DNA from: CBDCYS01 sp965224215
GTDB taxonomy: Bacteria; Acidobacteriota; Terriglobia; Bryobacterales; UBA6623
Assembly (NCBI GenBank): GCA_965224215.1
Contig: CBDCYS010000035.1
Span: 248,001-312,000 of the forward strand
Length of the DNA: 64,000 nt
Direction: 5' to 3'
Below are positions 1-8,702 of this stretch, one piece after another. A program made the position numbers and the translations under genes. Under the pieces are notes generated by a model, which was not told the DNA's origin, did not search any database, and saw nothing but the letters and a program-made list of their open reading frames with translations. Position 1 is the first letter of the stretch; each line of letters begins with the position of its first letter.

Positions 1-2
1 TC

Positions 3-119
3 GCCGAAGTGCATTTCGCGGCGGGCGAAGGGTAGCTCGGCAATGCTACCTCGAGTCTCATTCCTTCACGGGATTGGCTGCCCGGGTCCGACAACGAAAT
101 CATCCTCAATGACCGCTAA
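3..119 (+). CDS. possible 3' end of an unidentified gene (partial)
   Basis: The last codons before the TAA at 117-119 read SLIPSRDWLPGSDNEIILND, which has a coding look. The same frame has a TAG at 33-35, so any gene here would be broken or the frame is chance. The product is not recognised. Positions 120-175 hold nothing I can identify. Confidence 0.2.
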
Positions 120-175
120 GGGGTTCGCTTAATCCGAAAAACCGGTTCGAGCCTATTCTCAAAACACGAAGCCGC

Positions 176-586
176 TTAAACCCGAGCCACGTCGGTGCGG
201 CTGAAGTCGTTTCCTTTGAAAAGCAATGGTTCGCCCGATATCTTCGAAATGGCATAGGAGCAGCAATCGCAGAAATTCAATCCTGCTGGATGGTTTCCCT
301 TACCGAACTTGCGCCATGCGTGCCGCGCCATCTCGAAATGGTCCGCAGTGAACGTCACGATCTCGATCTCAGCCCTGTGCAGAAGGAGGTCAAGTTCGCG
401 TCCGCCAGAGTCTCCCTTGCGAGCTTTAACTACCATCGCGGTTTCAAGGGCTGTCACGCTGGAAATCAGCCGCACTGGGTCTTTGTCGTCCGGCAAGTGC
501 TGTCTGTCGAGCTCCTTGAACAGGATAGCCGCGAGAGCTGAAGCGTCGATAACAAATTCTTCAGCGCGGGATGCCGTGCTCGTCAT
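176..586 (-). CDS. VapC-type PIN-domain toxin
   Basis: Predicted PIN-fold ribonuclease toxin of a type II toxin-antitoxin pair, about 136 aa from the ATG at 586. The N-terminal strand VIDASALAAILFKE carries the first PIN aspartate. A conserved acidic residue follows in TALETAMV, and NFCDCCSYAIS carries the next metal-binding aspartate, followed by LLFKGNDF near the C-terminus. The frame stays open up to 667, but the ATG at 586 gives the normal PIN length and overlaps the antitoxin stop by 26 nt, as is usual in vapBC operons. Family members cleave RNA and are held inactive by the antitoxin. The specific RNA target cannot be read from sequence. Confidence 0.85.
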   Translation of the reverse strand: MTSTASRAEEFVIDASALAAILFKELDRQHLPDDKDPVRLISSVTALETAMVVKARKGDSGGRELDLLLHRAEIEIVTFTADHFEMARHAWRKFGKGNHPAGLNFCDCCSYAISKISGEPLLFKGNDFSRTDVARV

Positions 587-815
587 ACCCGATAATCTCT
601 TCTGGCGGCCGCGTATCGAAGTCTGGCAAGGCGGCGCAACGGTCGCTGATAGCGAGAAGTTCATCAATCAGCTTCGGTTTTCGCAGCCGTCCCTGTTCAC
701 GCCTGAGCCGCTCGCGAAGCGCGGTCAGCACAGCCTCCGTGAGAGTTTCTCCAGTACGAGCGGCCAGCTCACGCGCCAAGAGGTCAGCTTCCGGATTTTT
801 TATGCTCAGAGCCAT
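561..815 (-). CDS. VapB-type antitoxin
   Basis: An 84-aa protein immediately upstream of, and overlapping, the PIN toxin gene. The N-terminal part (ALSIKNPEADLLARELAART, then GETLTEAVLTALRERLRRE) is typical of the Rv0623-like/PSK VapB transcription-factor family, which binds operator DNA. The acidic C-terminal tail (DFDTRPPEEIIGYDEHGIPR) is the expected toxin-neutralising segment. The antitoxin-first order implies translational coupling and autorepression, as known for vapBC. A short AT-rich stretch lies just upstream (820-845) and may hold the promoter. Confidence 0.85.
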   Translation of the reverse strand: MALSIKNPEADLLARELAARTGETLTEAVLTALRERLRREQGRLRKPKLIDELLAISDRCAALPDFDTRPPEEIIGYDEHGIPR

Positions 816-867
816 GACACCTTAATATACAATATAGAAATTTAGTTCAATCACCAGGTCTAAACCC

Positions 868-884
868 ACCGCCTTTCAGGCGGT
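868..884 (+). repeat. left-end hairpin of the IS200-type element
   Basis: Palindrome ACCGCC-TTTCA-GGCGGT. It is identical to the right-end copy at 1431-1447 and in the same orientation, matching the TnpA recognition hairpins of IS200/IS605 elements. Confidence 0.75.
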
Positions 885-917
885 CAGCTTCAAGCAGTTC
901 TGGATGAGAATGGGGGG

Positions 918-1361
918 ATGGAAGAATATCGGCGAGAAGCGCATTCGGTCTACGACATCAAATATCACCTCATATGGATCACGAAGTACCGCTACAAGGT
1001 GTTACGGGGCAGGGTGGCAGAGCGGGTGCGGGATCTGATCCGGCAGAGCTGTGAAGCGAGGGGAGTGGCGGTGATCCGGGGCGCGGTGTCGCCGGATCAT
1101 GTGCACATGTTGGTGACGGCTCCGCCGCAACTAGCGCCGTCGAAGCTGGTGCAGTACCTGAAGGGGCGGTCGTCGCGGCGATTACAGGACGAGTTTGGAG
1201 AGTTGCGGAAACGGTATTGGGGCCAACATCTGTGGGCACGCGGCTACTTTTGTGCGACGGTGGGCGCGGTAGATGAAGAAACGATCAAGAGATACATTGA
1301 GAGCCAGAAATGGGATGAGGACGGGGAAGGATTCAAGATTACAGCGCCCACCAAGCCTTGA
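918..1361 (+). CDS. tnpA: IS200/IS605-family Y1 transposase TnpA
   Basis: A 147-aa single-strand-specific HUH transposase. The HUH histidines are in SPDHVHMLVTAPP at about residues 55-67. The catalytic tyrosine is expected in the C-terminal helix IKRYIESQ at about residues 115-122. Length and the opening AHSVYDIKYHLIWITKYR are typical of the family. It should excise and insert single-stranded DNA at the hairpin-flanked ends of this element. The frame is intact and nothing suggests inactivation. Confidence 0.92.
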   Translation: MEEYRREAHSVYDIKYHLIWITKYRYKVLRGRVAERVRDLIRQSCEARGVAVIRGAVSPDHVHMLVTAPPQLAPSKLVQYLKGRSSRRLQDEFGELRKRYWGQHLWARGYFCATVGAVDEETIKRYIESQKWDEDGEGFKITAPTKP

Positions 1362-1430
1362 GCCGGCTGTGAGCCGGACAGCTTCAGGCGGCTTGAGCCG
1401 CAACCCCGACTTTCAGTCGAAACGTAACCC

Positions 1431-1447
1431 ACCGCCTTTCAGGCGGT
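1431..1447 (+). repeat. right-end hairpin of the IS200-type element
   Basis: Second copy of ACCGCCTTTCAGGCGGT, in the same orientation as the left copy, 70 nt after the tnpA stop. Confidence 0.75.
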
Positions 1448-1527
1448 GGATGTTTAGGTGGTTTTTAGATCAGGCCGCGCTTTTCCCCGGCCCGCAATGC
1501 GTCCATAAGGAGACCCTTGCGTTGCTA

Positions 1528-1671
1528 GTTGTTGGCGAACTCCGTAGAGCAGGGCTCGTCAGAGACCTGCGGCCTTCCGTTGGGCCACACCCGGCGGGTG
1601 AAACGCACCAAAAAGCCGCAGGTCTCTAACGAGCCCTGCGCTACGGGTTTCGGAACGCTTTCGCAGGCAAT
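1528..1671. repeat. dispersed intergenic palindrome family, copy 1 (expanded loop)
   Basis: An imperfect outer repeat (GTTGTTGGCGAAC on the left, CGCAGGCAA on the right) encloses GTAGAGCAGGGCTC (1544-1557) and its complement GAGCCCTGCGCTAC (1631-1644). The loop holds a second hairpin, AGAGACCTGCGGC against GCCGCAGGTCTCT. A shorter copy without the inner hairpin lies at 60865-60942. Both copies sit just past the 3' end of a gene, here the MFS gene, so a terminator or mRNA-stabilising role is possible. Confidence 0.7.
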
Positions 1672-1679
1672 TAGAGTCG

Positions 1680-3053
1680 TTACGGACGGATCCGGGCCGG
1701 CCCTCCGAGCGATTCCGCATCCTCGGCCCGGGCCACCCGGCGGCCTTCCTCGATGTCGACGCGGCTTAGCAGGATCATTCCGCCCGCGAAGAAGACGACT
1801 AGCGACAGAATGCTCAAGCGGCTGCCCCCGGCGAGCTGGCTCACTACAGCGAACACCAGCGGTCCCACGATGTTGCCGAACTTGCCGCTGATGCTGTAGA
1901 AACCGAAAAGCTGCGACGACTTCCCCTTGGGAATGATCGTGGCGAAAATCGAGCGGCTCAATGCCTGGCTGCCTCCCTGGACCAAAGCCACCGCGCAGGC
2001 CAGCACCCAAAACTGCCAGGCTTCGCGCATGAAGTAGCCGAGCACGGCGATGCCCGTGTAGACGCTGAGGGCGAGATAGACGCCCCGCTTCGCCCCAATG
2101 CGGGCGGCGAGGGCTCCGAACGCGAAAGTGGCGGGAATACCGACGAACTGCACCAGTAGCAGCGCTCCAATCAGGTCGTTCTGGCCGATACCGATCTCGG
2201 CTCCGTAGATCGTGGCCATCTTGATGATGGTGTTGATCCCGTCGTTGTAGAACCAAAAGGCCAACAAGAACAGGAAGACGTGACGGTAGCCTCGGATCTC
2301 CCGGAACGTTTCGGCCACGCGCCCGAAGCCGACACGAATGGGACTGCGACCGCTTGCTTCGCCGGGTTCCAATCGTCGCTTTGGTTCGGCGACGTTCCTC
2401 AAGAGCGGGACAGTAAAGATCGCCCACCACAAGGCTACGCTGAGAAAGGAGATGCGTGATGCCTGGCCCGCGTCGGACATGCCGAACGAACCGGGCGAGC
2501 TGATCCAGGCGAGCTGAAGCGCCAACAGCAGGCCGCCGCCAACGTAGCCGATAGCGTAGCCGCCGGTCGAGACGCGGTCGATTTCGTCTTCGCGAGCGAT
2601 GTGAGGGAGTAGTGATTCGTAAAAGATCTCGCTGCCCGCGAAGCCGATGTTGCCTACGATGAAGACGATCGATGCAAACAGCCAATCGCCTTCGGTGACG
2701 AAATAGAGCAAAGCCGAGGCTGTGGCCCCGATGGCCACAAAGCAACTCAGGAATCTCTTCTTGGCGCCCAGGTAATCGGCAGCGGCGCCGAGAACTGGCG
2801 TCGCGCACGCGATGATAACGAGTGCAACGGTCTGCGTATATCCCCAGTAGGCCGTCCGCAGGTGCTCGGGAACCCCGACGGCGGCGACCTGCTGGTAGTA
2901 GACCGGCAGGATCGCTGCCATCACAGTGGTGACGAACGCAGAGTTGGCCCAATCGTAGACGGCCCAGGCCCGCAGTTCTTTGCGGTCGAGACCCAGAGTC
3001 CAAAGCCAAGACTGTTTGCGCGGACGTCGAGGCAGCTTGTCCATCCCTGCCAA
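1680..3053 (-). CDS. MFS transporter, Atg22/UMF1-like
   Basis: A 457-aa polytopic membrane protein. The opening RKELRAWAVYDWANSAFVTTV is the signature of the UMF1/Atg22-like branch of the major facilitator superfamily. About twelve hydrophobic segments follow, with a charged central loop (PKRRLEPGEASGRSP) between the two six-helix halves. Relatives of yeast Atg22 export amino acids from the vacuole, but bacterial substrates are mostly unknown, so none is assigned. The gene stands alone on the minus strand. Its stop lies nine bases beyond a palindromic repeat (1528-1671). Confidence 0.88.
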   Translation of the reverse strand: MAGMDKLPRRPRKQSWLWTLGLDRKELRAWAVYDWANSAFVTTVMAAILPVYYQQVAAVGVPEHLRTAYWGYTQTVALVIIACATPVLGAAADYLGAKKRFLSCFVAIGATASALLYFVTEGDWLFASIVFIVGNIGFAGSEIFYESLLPHIAREDEIDRVSTGGYAIGYVGGGLLLALQLAWISSPGSFGMSDAGQASRISFLSVALWWAIFTVPLLRNVAEPKRRLEPGEASGRSPIRVGFGRVAETFREIRGYRHVFLFLLAFWFYNDGINTIIKMATIYGAEIGIGQNDLIGALLLVQFVGIPATFAFGALAARIGAKRGVYLALSVYTGIAVLGYFMREAWQFWVLACAVALVQGGSQALSRSIFATIIPKGKSSQLFGFYSISGKFGNIVGPLVFAVVSQLAGGSRLSILSLVVFFAGGMILLSRVDIEEGRRVARAEDAESLGGPARIRP

Positions 3054-3178
3054 ACATAGCAGAAGACCTTGCCGTTCACAGCAGATGCCCGGAAAGCAAA
3101 AACAGAAGCCCAGACAGGAGTCTAGGCTTGCCGCAGACCGAGGTCCGCGGTTAGGGTCCGGGCGGAGGCCGCCGCCGA

Positions 3179-3199
3179 GCGTGGACTTCCGTCCCCGCC
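3179..3199. repeat. dispersed 20-bp palindrome, copy 1
   Basis: GCGTGGACTTCCGTCCCCGC is one mismatch from the perfect palindrome seen at 36449-36468. A third copy lies at 58283-58303 against an IS110 end. All copies are intergenic. The rest of the 3056-3252 gap shows nothing else. Confidence 0.6.
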
Positions 3200-3252
3200 T
3201 CTGTTAGGCCGTCTGGGTTTTCTGAGGTAGAGCGATTTTGAGGATGCGGGCC

Positions 3253-4474
3253 CTAGCGGGACTCAACGTTGTAGCAGGAGAGCGTATCCTGGTCGCGCAG
3301 ATATAGCTTGCCGTTGGCGATGACCGGTTGAGTCCAGGTGCGCACGTTGCCGTGCTCGATCTCAAATCGTGAGATTTCGCGGTAGGCTTCGGGGGTCGCT
3401 TCGGCGAGTCCGGCGACACCCTCTTCGCTAAAGATGTAGAGTTTCCCGTCGGCGTAGGCGACTTGCCCCTTGCCGACACTTCGATCCTTCCAGGCAACTT
3501 TGCCGGTAGAGAAGTTCATGCAAGTGAGGATGCTGCCCGAGAAGCCGTAGAGGTACTCTCCCACCAGCACGGATGTTCCGTAGTGGTTGCGCATGTCGCG
3601 GTTGAAATAGACCTCGGAGGCACGGATTCCCGCTCCCGCGGCTTCGATCTTGAGCAGCGCGCAGCCCGTGCCGTAGTCGGTGGAGACGAACACCGAATCA
3701 CCTTTGACGATCGGGGTGGCAACGTTCGCCGTGCGATTGGAGATTTCATCGTATCGCCACAAAATGCCGCCGTCGCCCGCCCGCAGGCCAAGTACGCCGT
3801 TGCCTGTCAGGACGATGTATTGACGAATTCCGGCGATGTCGGCTGCTACCGCTGAGGAGTACCCTGTCGAGTCGCTCTGTGATTTCCAAATCACATTGCC
3901 GTTGTTCTTGTTGAGCGCCACGACAGAGGCGCCTTTGCCTCCAGGGTTGACGATCAAGCGATTACCGTCAATCAGCGGAGACTCGCTGATGCCCCATTTT
4001 ATGTTGCGGGCGCCGAAGCGATCGAGCAGCTTGGTGTTCCAGATGCGTTTGCCGTCCGCCGCTTGCAGGCACGTGAGGTTACCGTTCGCGGCCACGGCGT
4101 AGACGCGGCCGCCTTCGATCGTGGGCGTTCCGCGCGGCCCGCCCCCCCCGGCGTTCGTGGAAGGATTCGCCGTTGGGGATCTCCCAAACCTTTTCACCGG
4201 TTTGTTCGTCCAAGGCGATCACATATTGGGTGCCGTTCCGTTGGCCTTGGGTGAAGAGCCGGCCGTCCGAGACCGAGAAAGAAGAAAAACCTTCACCGAG
4301 GCCGCGAGTCTTCCAGACAAGGGGTGGTCCAGCGGCAGGCCATGAAGTCAGCAGCCCGGTTTCGGTTGAAATACCATCGCGGGCAGGGCCCCTCCATTGC
4401 GGCCATTCGCCGCTGGAGGGCCAGGCAAGCAAGAGGATTGAGGCCAGACAGACTGTGGCAGAGCGGGAAAGCAT
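3253..4474 (-). CDS. exported PQQ-type beta-propeller protein (frameshifted at C8)
   Basis: About 407 aa when the two overlapping frames are joined. The N-terminal part starts at 4474 with a signal peptide (ATVCLASILLLAWPSSG), then EWPQWRGPARDGIS, a common opening of exported outer-membrane-type PQQ-binding-like propellers. The second part has repeated blades such as GGRVYAVAANGNLTCLQAADG and KLYIFSEEGVAGL. The frames meet at eight C residues (4142-4149). Removing one base gives the expected GGGPRGTPTI continuation. Family members are periplasmic or surface propellers, often of unknown ligand; no dehydrogenase catalytic residues were noted. The break may be a sequencing error or a real mutation. 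Confidence 0.8.
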
Positions 4475-4687
4475 AGCGACATTTCAAATCCCTTGACGCC
4501 AGTATAGCAGCGCCTTGGACTCATTGCGAACCATGAGACTCGCGGCCCGCCGGCTGATTTGTGGGCCGAATTTATCCAGCCCGAACGGCTCCCACACAGC
4601 GGATTGCGGCCCTGCCCTGCAGAACCGCTCTGATCCGCCGATATACCCCTCAGAGCGTCGACGGAAGTCGCCGCAAGAAGGAGTTTC

Positions 4688-5254
4688 ATGGCAAGAAACC
4701 AAGCAACCGCTGTGCAACCTGTCGTTTCAACTGAGATCACCTCTGAGCTGATCGCCTATATCGAAGATGTTGCGCTCCGCGAAAAAGATGAACTGGCTCC
4801 CCAATGCCGCACGGTGCTCCGGCTGCTGCAATCTGGGGCCGGCTCGGACCAAATCCAGTCTGAGCTTCGTGTGATTTGCCTAGAGTTTGCGCGCAGCGGG
4901 GAGGCACAGCGCTCAGCGGATGCGCGCCTGGCCGGGACCGCCGCGCGAGCGGTACAACTGTCGCCACGCCACGCGTTGGAGCCGATTCTCACGATGAGCC
5001 CTCGGCGCAGGCAGCCACGCCTTGGTGACGGATACGAAACAGCGGCGGAGCGAATCGAGGCTCTGCGTCACAAGCTCTTTCTGACGGTCCAAGAAGCCAC
5101 GGAATACTCCGGGTTGCCCGAGGCCGTGATTCGAAGGCTGATCGCACAGGATGAGCTGCCCGCGGTCAAAACTGGGGGCTGGCGCATCAAGCGGACTTAC
5201 CTCGAATTGCTTGGCCTGCGGCACCTCAGGAAAGTCGCGCGAACAAATATCTGA
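4688..5254 (+). CDS. hypothetical protein with C-terminal excisionase-like HTH
   Basis: A 188-aa protein starting after a good ribosome-binding site (GAAGGAG at about 4677-4683). The last 55 residues (LFLTVQEATEYSGLPEAVIRRL, then TGGWRIKRTYLELL) look like an excisionase/MerR-like winged helix-turn-helix. The first two thirds are rich in Glu, Arg and Ala and predicted helical, with no recognised domain. It stands alone between two minus-strand genes and no integrase is nearby, so excision control is not supported. A DNA-binding role is inferred from the C-terminal motif only. Confidence 0.7.
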   Translation: MARNQATAVQPVVSTEITSELIAYIEDVALREKDELAPQCRTVLRLLQSGAGSDQIQSELRVICLEFARSGEAQRSADARLAGTAARAVQLSPRHALEPILTMSPRRRQPRLGDGYETAAERIEALRHKLFLTVQEATEYSGLPEAVIRRLIAQDELPAVKTGGWRIKRTYLELLGLRHLRKVARTNI

Positions 5255-5314
5255 CGTGAGTCGGAAAAACGCGGCTTGTCTGGCAGTGAGCCGGACCATC
5301 GCCCCGCATGATTT

Positions 5315-5337
5315 GACCCGTCACTTACGTTCCGGGC
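5315..5337. repeat. dispersed intergenic repeat (GACCCGTCACTT family), copy 1
   Basis: GACCCGTCACTTACGTTCC followed by GGGCCCAGAATCA. A related copy at 14321 extends the similarity to nearly 40 nt. A third copy at 38444-38466 is cut off by the IS110 end. Confidence 0.6.
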
Positions 5338-5371
5338 CCAGAATCATAAGGGGCCTGAATCGTCAAGGAAG

Positions 5372-7521
5372 TCAACTCCCTTCGGCGGCGACTTTTTCGT
5401 AGTAAGCGCGGCCCTTGCGGAACAGCTCGATGACTTCCTCTCTTTGCTCGTCGGAGGCATACTTGCCTCGCTGTCGTGCCATGTCGATCAATTGATCAAT
5501 CCAGCGCACGAAGAACGCTCCATCTTCCCGCAACCGGGTGCGGTTACCGTCCACTTCGCAATAGATCGGGCTGGTGTGGGCGTAGAGGTAGGTGTCGTTG
5601 ACGACATGACGGTCGAACGGACCCCTGACGCGGGCCGCAAACCAGGCTCCCCCTTTGACTGAAACTTCCTTTGAAAGAACCACCGACAACTTGTTACCGT
5701 TAGCTTTCGCCTGGGCGATCACGCTTCCGTTCATGATGAGTTCGAGCGAATCCATCGGCAAAAAAAAGTAGCCGATGCCTCAATCTCAAGACGATCACCT
5801 GCTTTCAACTTCAGTTCCGCGCCAGGCAGCGCACCGTTCACAGAAAACCGCACGATCGGCCCATTGGTGGCGAAGCTGCGGCCCTTCTTGTAGTTGTCCA
5901 CCCATTCGTCGTAGTCGAGCGGCCCCCCGGTGTAAACATAGACCCGGTTGCCTCCGGGGATCCACATGTGGCGGCGGTTTGTAAAACTGTCGCTGCCCGC
6001 GGAGATGGCGCACTTCAACCCCGTATTCAAAAGCCGATACCAGAAGGGAGTCGTCGCGTCTTCATTGTTATTGCTAAGCACATCCATGGCGTGGATGGAT
6101 CCGAGCGCCAAATCAACCGGGGCCTCGCGGGCACTCATGCTGCGCGGGTCATCGGTGAATCGATAGCCCGGATGCGCGTAGCTCACCGCCGCTCCTTGGC
6201 GAGCCGCAGCCTGCGCTTGAACGTGATTCGGAGGATAGTCATACGGATACGGCGTGTCGTCAAAGCCCGTGTAGAGCGGCTTGACGAGACTCTTTAACCC
6301 GGTCATACACATGTGGCCGTAGAGGCCTCGATTGCGCATCTCCTCTCCCCAATTGAGAATATGCGTCTGATCGCGCAGCCGGTGCGGCTCGCCTTCAAAG
6401 TACTGCTCGTCGTGAATTTGGGCGCCAGCGGAATTGGCCACCATCAAGTTGGTGACGTTGAGGTCTTCTCCCAGCGCTTGGAGCCAGACATCGCTGGGAG
6501 TAACGAATTCGTGATTGTTGTAGTTGGCGTGAATGTGAACGTCTCCGCTATACCAGTTTTCGCCAGCCAGATCTGAGCGGCGTTCCAGGTCGAGTCTGAC
6601 TTCAGCCGTTTCTTCCGCACGAATTTCGACTTGCCGCCGGACGGTGCCGTACTCGATGCCGCGAACCGCTTCGATCGTGGCGCGGCCTGCCGGCAGGCGC
6701 AGAAGGTGCTCTCCTCGGCCGTAGAAATAGTAGTCGCCGTGTGTCCAGGTGATGCGCGAAAGGGTCGAATCGCCGGAGTCGCCGCTGGGTGCATAGGAGA
6801 GTCCATCGGAAGCCCTCACATAGACGCGCGCGACCTGCGGGCGGCCGTCTTCTAATGTGCGAATTCTGAGGTTGCCCCATCGGATGACTTGAGCAGGGAA
6901 CGTCGCCTCAGTGTGAATACGAGTTTCGGGCGGCGAACCTTGTTCGGGGAGATCCTTCCCGGCGTAAATTTTTAGGCGTAAGTCCGTTGATCCGGCGGCG
7001 GTCGGATGCAGATTGACAGACACATAGTTTATCCCCGGACGAATTCTCCAGCGGTCAGTTGTCCCGGCTTCGCCCAAACCGGCGATCAGCTTGACATCAA
7101 TCGCGCTGTCCAACTCATTGCGCAGCAGCGTGACCAGGTTGTAGGTGTCGTCGACGGCCAGCAGAAGCTTCGTGGGTTTCGCGATGACTTCGATGCCCTT
7201 GCCGCTGACGCGAAGCTTCAGGGCTTGGGGCAGGTCCAATTCCCAGAGGTCGGCCTCGGGCGCTAGCCGCCGCTCGCGAAACGAGCGCGTGATTGGAAAG
7301 TGAAAACTACCTTCATAACGCAGCAACAGACGCACGACATCCTGGTAGTTCAACGGTCCGGGATATTCGATCGCCTGGAAACCGCGCCGCGAAGTTTCAT
7401 AGGTGTATTCGTCGCCCGGTGTTGACCCGCTTGGTGTAGACGCACTTTGTCCCAAGCCGGTGACGTGAATCGCCCCGGCGATCAAAATGGCGAATAGTCC
7501 AACCAGCGCTGTCCGTTGCAC
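5372..7521 (-). CDS. CehA/McbA-family metallohydrolase, exported (frameshifted at A8)
   Basis: About 715 aa after joining two frames. Residues 1-25 are a signal peptide (ALVGLFAILIAGAIHVTG). Beta-rich domains follow, then a PHP-like metal site: WYSGDVHIHANYNN, further histidines in YGHMCMTGLKSL and VSYAHPGYRF, and SAGSDSF late in the domain. CehA-type enzymes were first known from carbaryl hydrolysis, but most members have unknown substrates. The frame breaks at eight A residues (5760-5767). One extra base would join EASATFF to LPMDSLELIMNG and the remaining 130 residues. The C-terminal domain is well conserved in frame, so a recent indel or a consensus error is likely. Confidence 0.82.
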
Positions 7522-7706
7522 CTTTTACCTCCAGATTTCGAAACCCACGAAGCCAAATGAATGACGCCGCCCACCACTGGAGTTTAGGAGATTTCGGACC
7601 TGTCCCGCGATTCACGTGTCACTCATCCTGCATCTGTCGCATTCTTTACATCTGTGGCATCCTTGTTGTTACTCGGAGTGGGTTACTGGGAGGGCAGCGC
7701 ACGCGG

Positions 7707-8537
7707 ATGAAACTCGTCACTTGGAACGTCAACGGCATTCGGGCTGTCGCTCGGAAAGGGCTCTTCAAATGGCTCGATCGCGAGACACCGGACGTACTTT
7801 GCTTGCAAGAGACCAAAGTCCATCCGGATCAGCTCGAGCCGGAGTTGGCGACTCCGGCGGACTATCGCGCCGTCTATGAAGCGGCAAAAAAGAAGGGCTA
7901 TAGCGGAGTCTCCACTTGGACCCGCAGTGCCAGAAGCGAGCTGCCGCGCCTTTTTGATCAAACCCCGAAGGGTAAGGATGGCGACTATCCCATTCCCATC
8001 GGCGAGCCAACACACGGCTTGGGGATCGACCGATTCGACTGCGAGGGCAGAGTCCTCGCCACGAAGTTCGAGCGTTTCGTCCTTGTGAACGCGTATTTCC
8101 CCAACAGCCAGCGGGACCTGGCGCGGCTGGACTACAAGGTCGATTTCTGCGACAGCATGCTGGGGTATTGCAATCGTCTCCGCCGCCGCGGCAAGCGGGT
8201 TGTCATTTGCGGCGACTTCAACATCGCCCACAAGGCGATCGATTTGGCACGCCCCAAGGAAAATGTAGCGAACTCCGGCTACACTCCCGAGGAGCGGGCG
8301 TGCCTGGACCGCTTCGTCGCCGGCGGCTATGCCGACGCTTTCCGCAAGTTCCAGCCGGAACCTGGTCACTACACCTGGTGGAGCTACCTGTTCGATGCGC
8401 GGACACGTGATGTAGGGTGGCGTATCGACTATTTCCTTGTGAGCGATGATTTGGTCGACGAAGTCGAAGACTGCTACATTCAGCCGGAGGTGATGGGATC
8501 GGACCACTGTCCGGTGGTTCTGAAGCTGACAAACTAG
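7707..8537 (+). CDS. xth: exodeoxyribonuclease III
   Basis: A 276-aa enzyme of the EEP superfamily that removes 3' blocking groups and cuts at abasic sites in base-excision repair. Metal and active-site motifs are clear: VTWNVNGIRA at the N-terminus, LCLQETK, NAYFPNSQ, VICGDFNIAH and the final GSDHCPVVL. The frame stays open upstream, but the ATG at 7707 places MKLVTWNVNGIR exactly where family proteins begin. The gene is monocistronic, diverging from the metallohydrolase gene. Confidence 0.95.
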   Translation: MKLVTWNVNGIRAVARKGLFKWLDRETPDVLCLQETKVHPDQLEPELATPADYRAVYEAAKKKGYSGVSTWTRSARSELPRLFDQTPKGKDGDYPIPIGEPTHGLGIDRFDCEGRVLATKFERFVLVNAYFPNSQRDLARLDYKVDFCDSMLGYCNRLRRRGKRVVICGDFNIAHKAIDLARPKENVANSGYTPEERACLDRFVAGGYADAFRKFQPEPGHYTWWSYLFDARTRDVGWRIDYFLVSDDLVDEVEDCYIQPEVMGSDHCPVVLKLTN

Positions 8538-8702
8538 ACCTCCATTCCAGCGCGTGGCGCGGGACCAACAAACATGGCCGTGCTTGGGAAGCACAATCGG
8601 TCGCGTGCCTTGGGCCCCTTGGGCCCCTTACTTGACAACGCCGCCTAAACCAGCCAATCTGTTCACCGTGTCCGCGGCGCCTTGCCATGATTTCCCCTCG
8701 CC

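Larger units (their letters stand above)
861..1460 (+). mobile_element. IS200/IS605-family element (tnpA only)
   Basis: A single Y1 HUH transposase gene lies between two copies of the same hairpin, ACCGCCTTTCAGGCGGT, at 868-884 and 1431-1447. This family carries subterminal hairpins rather than terminal inverted repeats, so the exact ends are approximate. No tnpB or omega-RNA-like segment is present, so this is an IS200-type solo tnpA element. A second small hairpin (CGACTTTCAGTCG) sits just inside the right end at about 1408-1420. Confidence 0.8.

Noticed and set aside
3179..3199. Rho-independent terminators at the dispersed palindromes
   Set aside because: The stems lack the following T-run on either strand at the copies examined, so terminator function is not claimed.
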